From the NCBI RefSeq assembly GCF_000241345.1, contig NZ_BAED01000043.1, forward strand, positions 1-64,000: 64,000 nt of DNA. The letters are read 5' to 3'. The notes below the pieces were generated by a model that ran no database searches, was not told the origin of the DNA, and saw only the letters and a program-made list of their open reading frames with translations. Positions 63,162 through 64,000 of the stretch are shown piece by piece. Origin of the DNA: Gordonia amarae NBRC 15530 (GTDB taxonomy: Bacteria > Actinomycetota > Actinomycetes > Mycobacteriales > Mycobacteriaceae). How positions within the stretch are numbered: position 1 is the stretch's first letter; each line of letters begins with the position of its first letter. The position numbers and the translations under genes were made by a program.

Positions 63162-63569
63162 ATGATCAGGTGGAAAGTCGGGTGGGCCGCACTCGTGGGG
63201 TGTGCGCTGGGCGCGGCCGTCGTCACAGCGCGGCTGCCTGCCCGCTCGTTCTCGCTGAGCTGCTCGAAGACCCAGGAACTCCATGCCCCGGATCTCGCGC
63301 ACGCCGACGCGACGTGTGCGAGTTCGACCCTGTACGCATTCGGTTTATGGCCGCCGATTCAGATCTTTCTGGTGCTCGCGGTGCCGGCGATCGTTGCCGG
63401 GGTGGTGGCACGTCGGTGGGTATCGGCCCTCGCCGCCGTCGCCTACGTGGTGTCCATCGGATGTGGAGTCATCCATTGGGATTCCTGGTTGATTGTCCTG
63501 CTCCCCGCAGGTGCGCTGCTCGCCGTACTCGCGCTGGTCCTGACACTGCTGCAACCAACTCGCGCCTGA
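63162..63569 (+). CDS. Small membrane protein, unknown
   Basis: The 135-residue protein has an N-terminal helix (VGWAALVGCALGAAVVTARL), an extracytoplasmic loop with Cys residues (LSCSKTQELH; ATCASS), and two or three C-terminal helices (IQIFLVLAVPAIVAGVVARR; LIVLLPAGALLAVLALVLTL). ATG 63162 is preferred; the 30-codon extension upstream overlaps the AKR promoter. Family not recognised. Confidence 0.7.
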   Translation: MIRWKVGWAALVGCALGAAVVTARLPARSFSLSCSKTQELHAPDLAHADATCASSTLYAFGLWPPIQIFLVLAVPAIVAGVVARRWVSALAAVAYVVSIGCGVIHWDSWLIVLLPAGALLAVLALVLTLLQPTRA

Positions 63570-63741
63570 TCCGTTCTCGGTGTCGTGCCCACATCGATAC
63601 CCGAACGGGGGCGACGCGTATCTCGTTGCAGGACCGGTAGTTCAGCCCTGGATCTGAGCCTTGCATTCTTCCGAACCACACGGTACTGTCGAATGTATAT
63701 TCGATCTGATTATTAGTTGATTGTAGTTCGGGGGGTGCGGG
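63570..63741 (+). promoter_or_regulatory. Promoter region of the DUF222 gene
   Basis: A 172-bp region containing an SOS-box-like palindrome (63689-63704), followed by an AT-rich stretch (63705-63725, ATTATTAGTTGATTG) and a G-rich ribosome site before ATG 63742. Confidence 0.55.
63689..63704. promoter_or_regulatory. LexA/SOS-box-like palindrome
   Basis: TCGAAT-GTAT-ATTCGA is a perfect inverted repeat that matches the mycobacterial SOS consensus TCGAAC-N4-GTTCGA with symmetric C-to-T/G-to-A changes. It lies 38 bp upstream of the DUF222 ATG. LexA control of 13E12 genes is known in M. tuberculosis. Confidence 0.6.
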
Positions 63742-64000
63742 ATGAGTAGTCAGACAACGATTCCGGCGGATCTGTCCGTCACCGGTTCGTCCGTCACCGA
63801 TGCGTACGCACAGATCCATGCGCTGCTCGACCACATCGCCGCCAGGCCACTGGCTGCCTGTTCGGACACCGAGATCCTCACCGCCGCAGAAGAACACGAA
63901 CGTGCCGCCCGGCGGATGGCCTCGGCCGGTCACCGGCAGATCGTCGAACTGTCCGACCGTGACATCCCCAAACGTCTCGGCTACCGATCGCTGCCCAACT
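63742..64000 (+). CDS. DUF222/13E12-repeat family protein (partial, 3' end outside window)
   Basis: The first 86 codons are present. AYAQIHALLDHIAARPLAAC, LTAAEEHERAARRM and HRQIVELSDRDIPKRLGYRS are the N-terminal DUF222 pattern of 13E12 proteins, which usually end in an HNH nuclease domain outside this window. These are repetitive, probably mobile or multicopy genes in mycobacterial-type genomes. An SOS-box-like site precedes it, and a fragment of a second copy lies at 55214-55302. Confidence 0.85.
   Translation, partial: MSSQTTIPADLSVTGSSVTDAYAQIHALLDHIAARPLAACSDTEILTAAEEHERAARRMASAGHRQIVELSDRDIPKRLGYRSLPN

Overview
The window is high-GC actinobacterial DNA. It reads as a member of the Mycobacteriales, most like Gordonia or a close relative. 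This is inferred from the intact fhaA-fhaB-pstP-rodA-pbpA-pknA-pknB block with tRNA-Leu upstream and trpG/pabA, crgA, a PH-domain protein and ppiA downstream (the arrangement around Rv0009-Rv0020c in Mycobacterium tuberculosis), from abundant GTG starts, and from GTGA/ATGA gene overlaps. No rRNA, transposase, phage or CRISPR locus is visible. The ends cut a glycerol-3-phosphate dehydrogenase (left) and a DUF222/13E12-type gene (right).

Layout. 1-4.7 kb: partial glpD and a giant nSTAND NTPase with WD40 repeats. 5.1-8.3 kb: a peptide-type ABC importer in which one permease and both ATPases are a single polypeptide. 8.3-14.4 kb: mostly leftward metabolic genes: an acyltransferase, a luciferase-like monooxygenase coupled to a MarR regulator, and a pirin/GNAT/AhpD-like operon. 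14.5-17.7 kb: an old yellow enzyme with a palindrome over its start codon, a methyltransferase, an unknown protein and an SDR remnant. 18.1-20.6 kb: a small accessory cluster beside tRNA-Leu(CAG), made of a HEPN-DUF3320 protein and a zeta-toxin/antitoxin pair. 21.2-36 kb: the conserved growth and division block (Ser/Thr kinases, phosphatase, FHA adaptors, RodA/PbpA, CrgA), interrupted by a secreted CBM13-GH16 glycosidase. 37.5-45.4 kb: a tightly coupled five-gene operon SWIM-DUF5691-MoxR-DUF5682-vWA. The function of this cassette is unknown to me and it is the best candidate here for an uncharacterised system. 45.5-53.9 kb: secreted proteins, two MFS exporters, a lipase-fold protein lacking its nucleophile together with a coupled secreted partner, and a nucleotidyltransferase. 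54-64 kb: a rearranged region in which intact genes (XRE regulator, AttH-like protein, CopB-type ATPase, FMN reductase, aldo/keto reductase) are interleaved with many gene fragments.

How the parts work together. The 21-31 kb block is one transcriptional direction with six genes joined by 1-4 bp overlaps (fhaB through pknA), and couples peptidoglycan elongation and septation to PASTA-kinase signalling. The 37-45 kb operon couples an AAA+ MoxR ATPase to a vWA protein with three associated proteins, all translationally linked. Two DnaA-box clusters (32.2 and 37.4 kb) lie away from any dnaA/dnaN genes. A 49-bp dispersed repeat occurs once upstream of fhaA and once inside the DUF5682 coding sequence.
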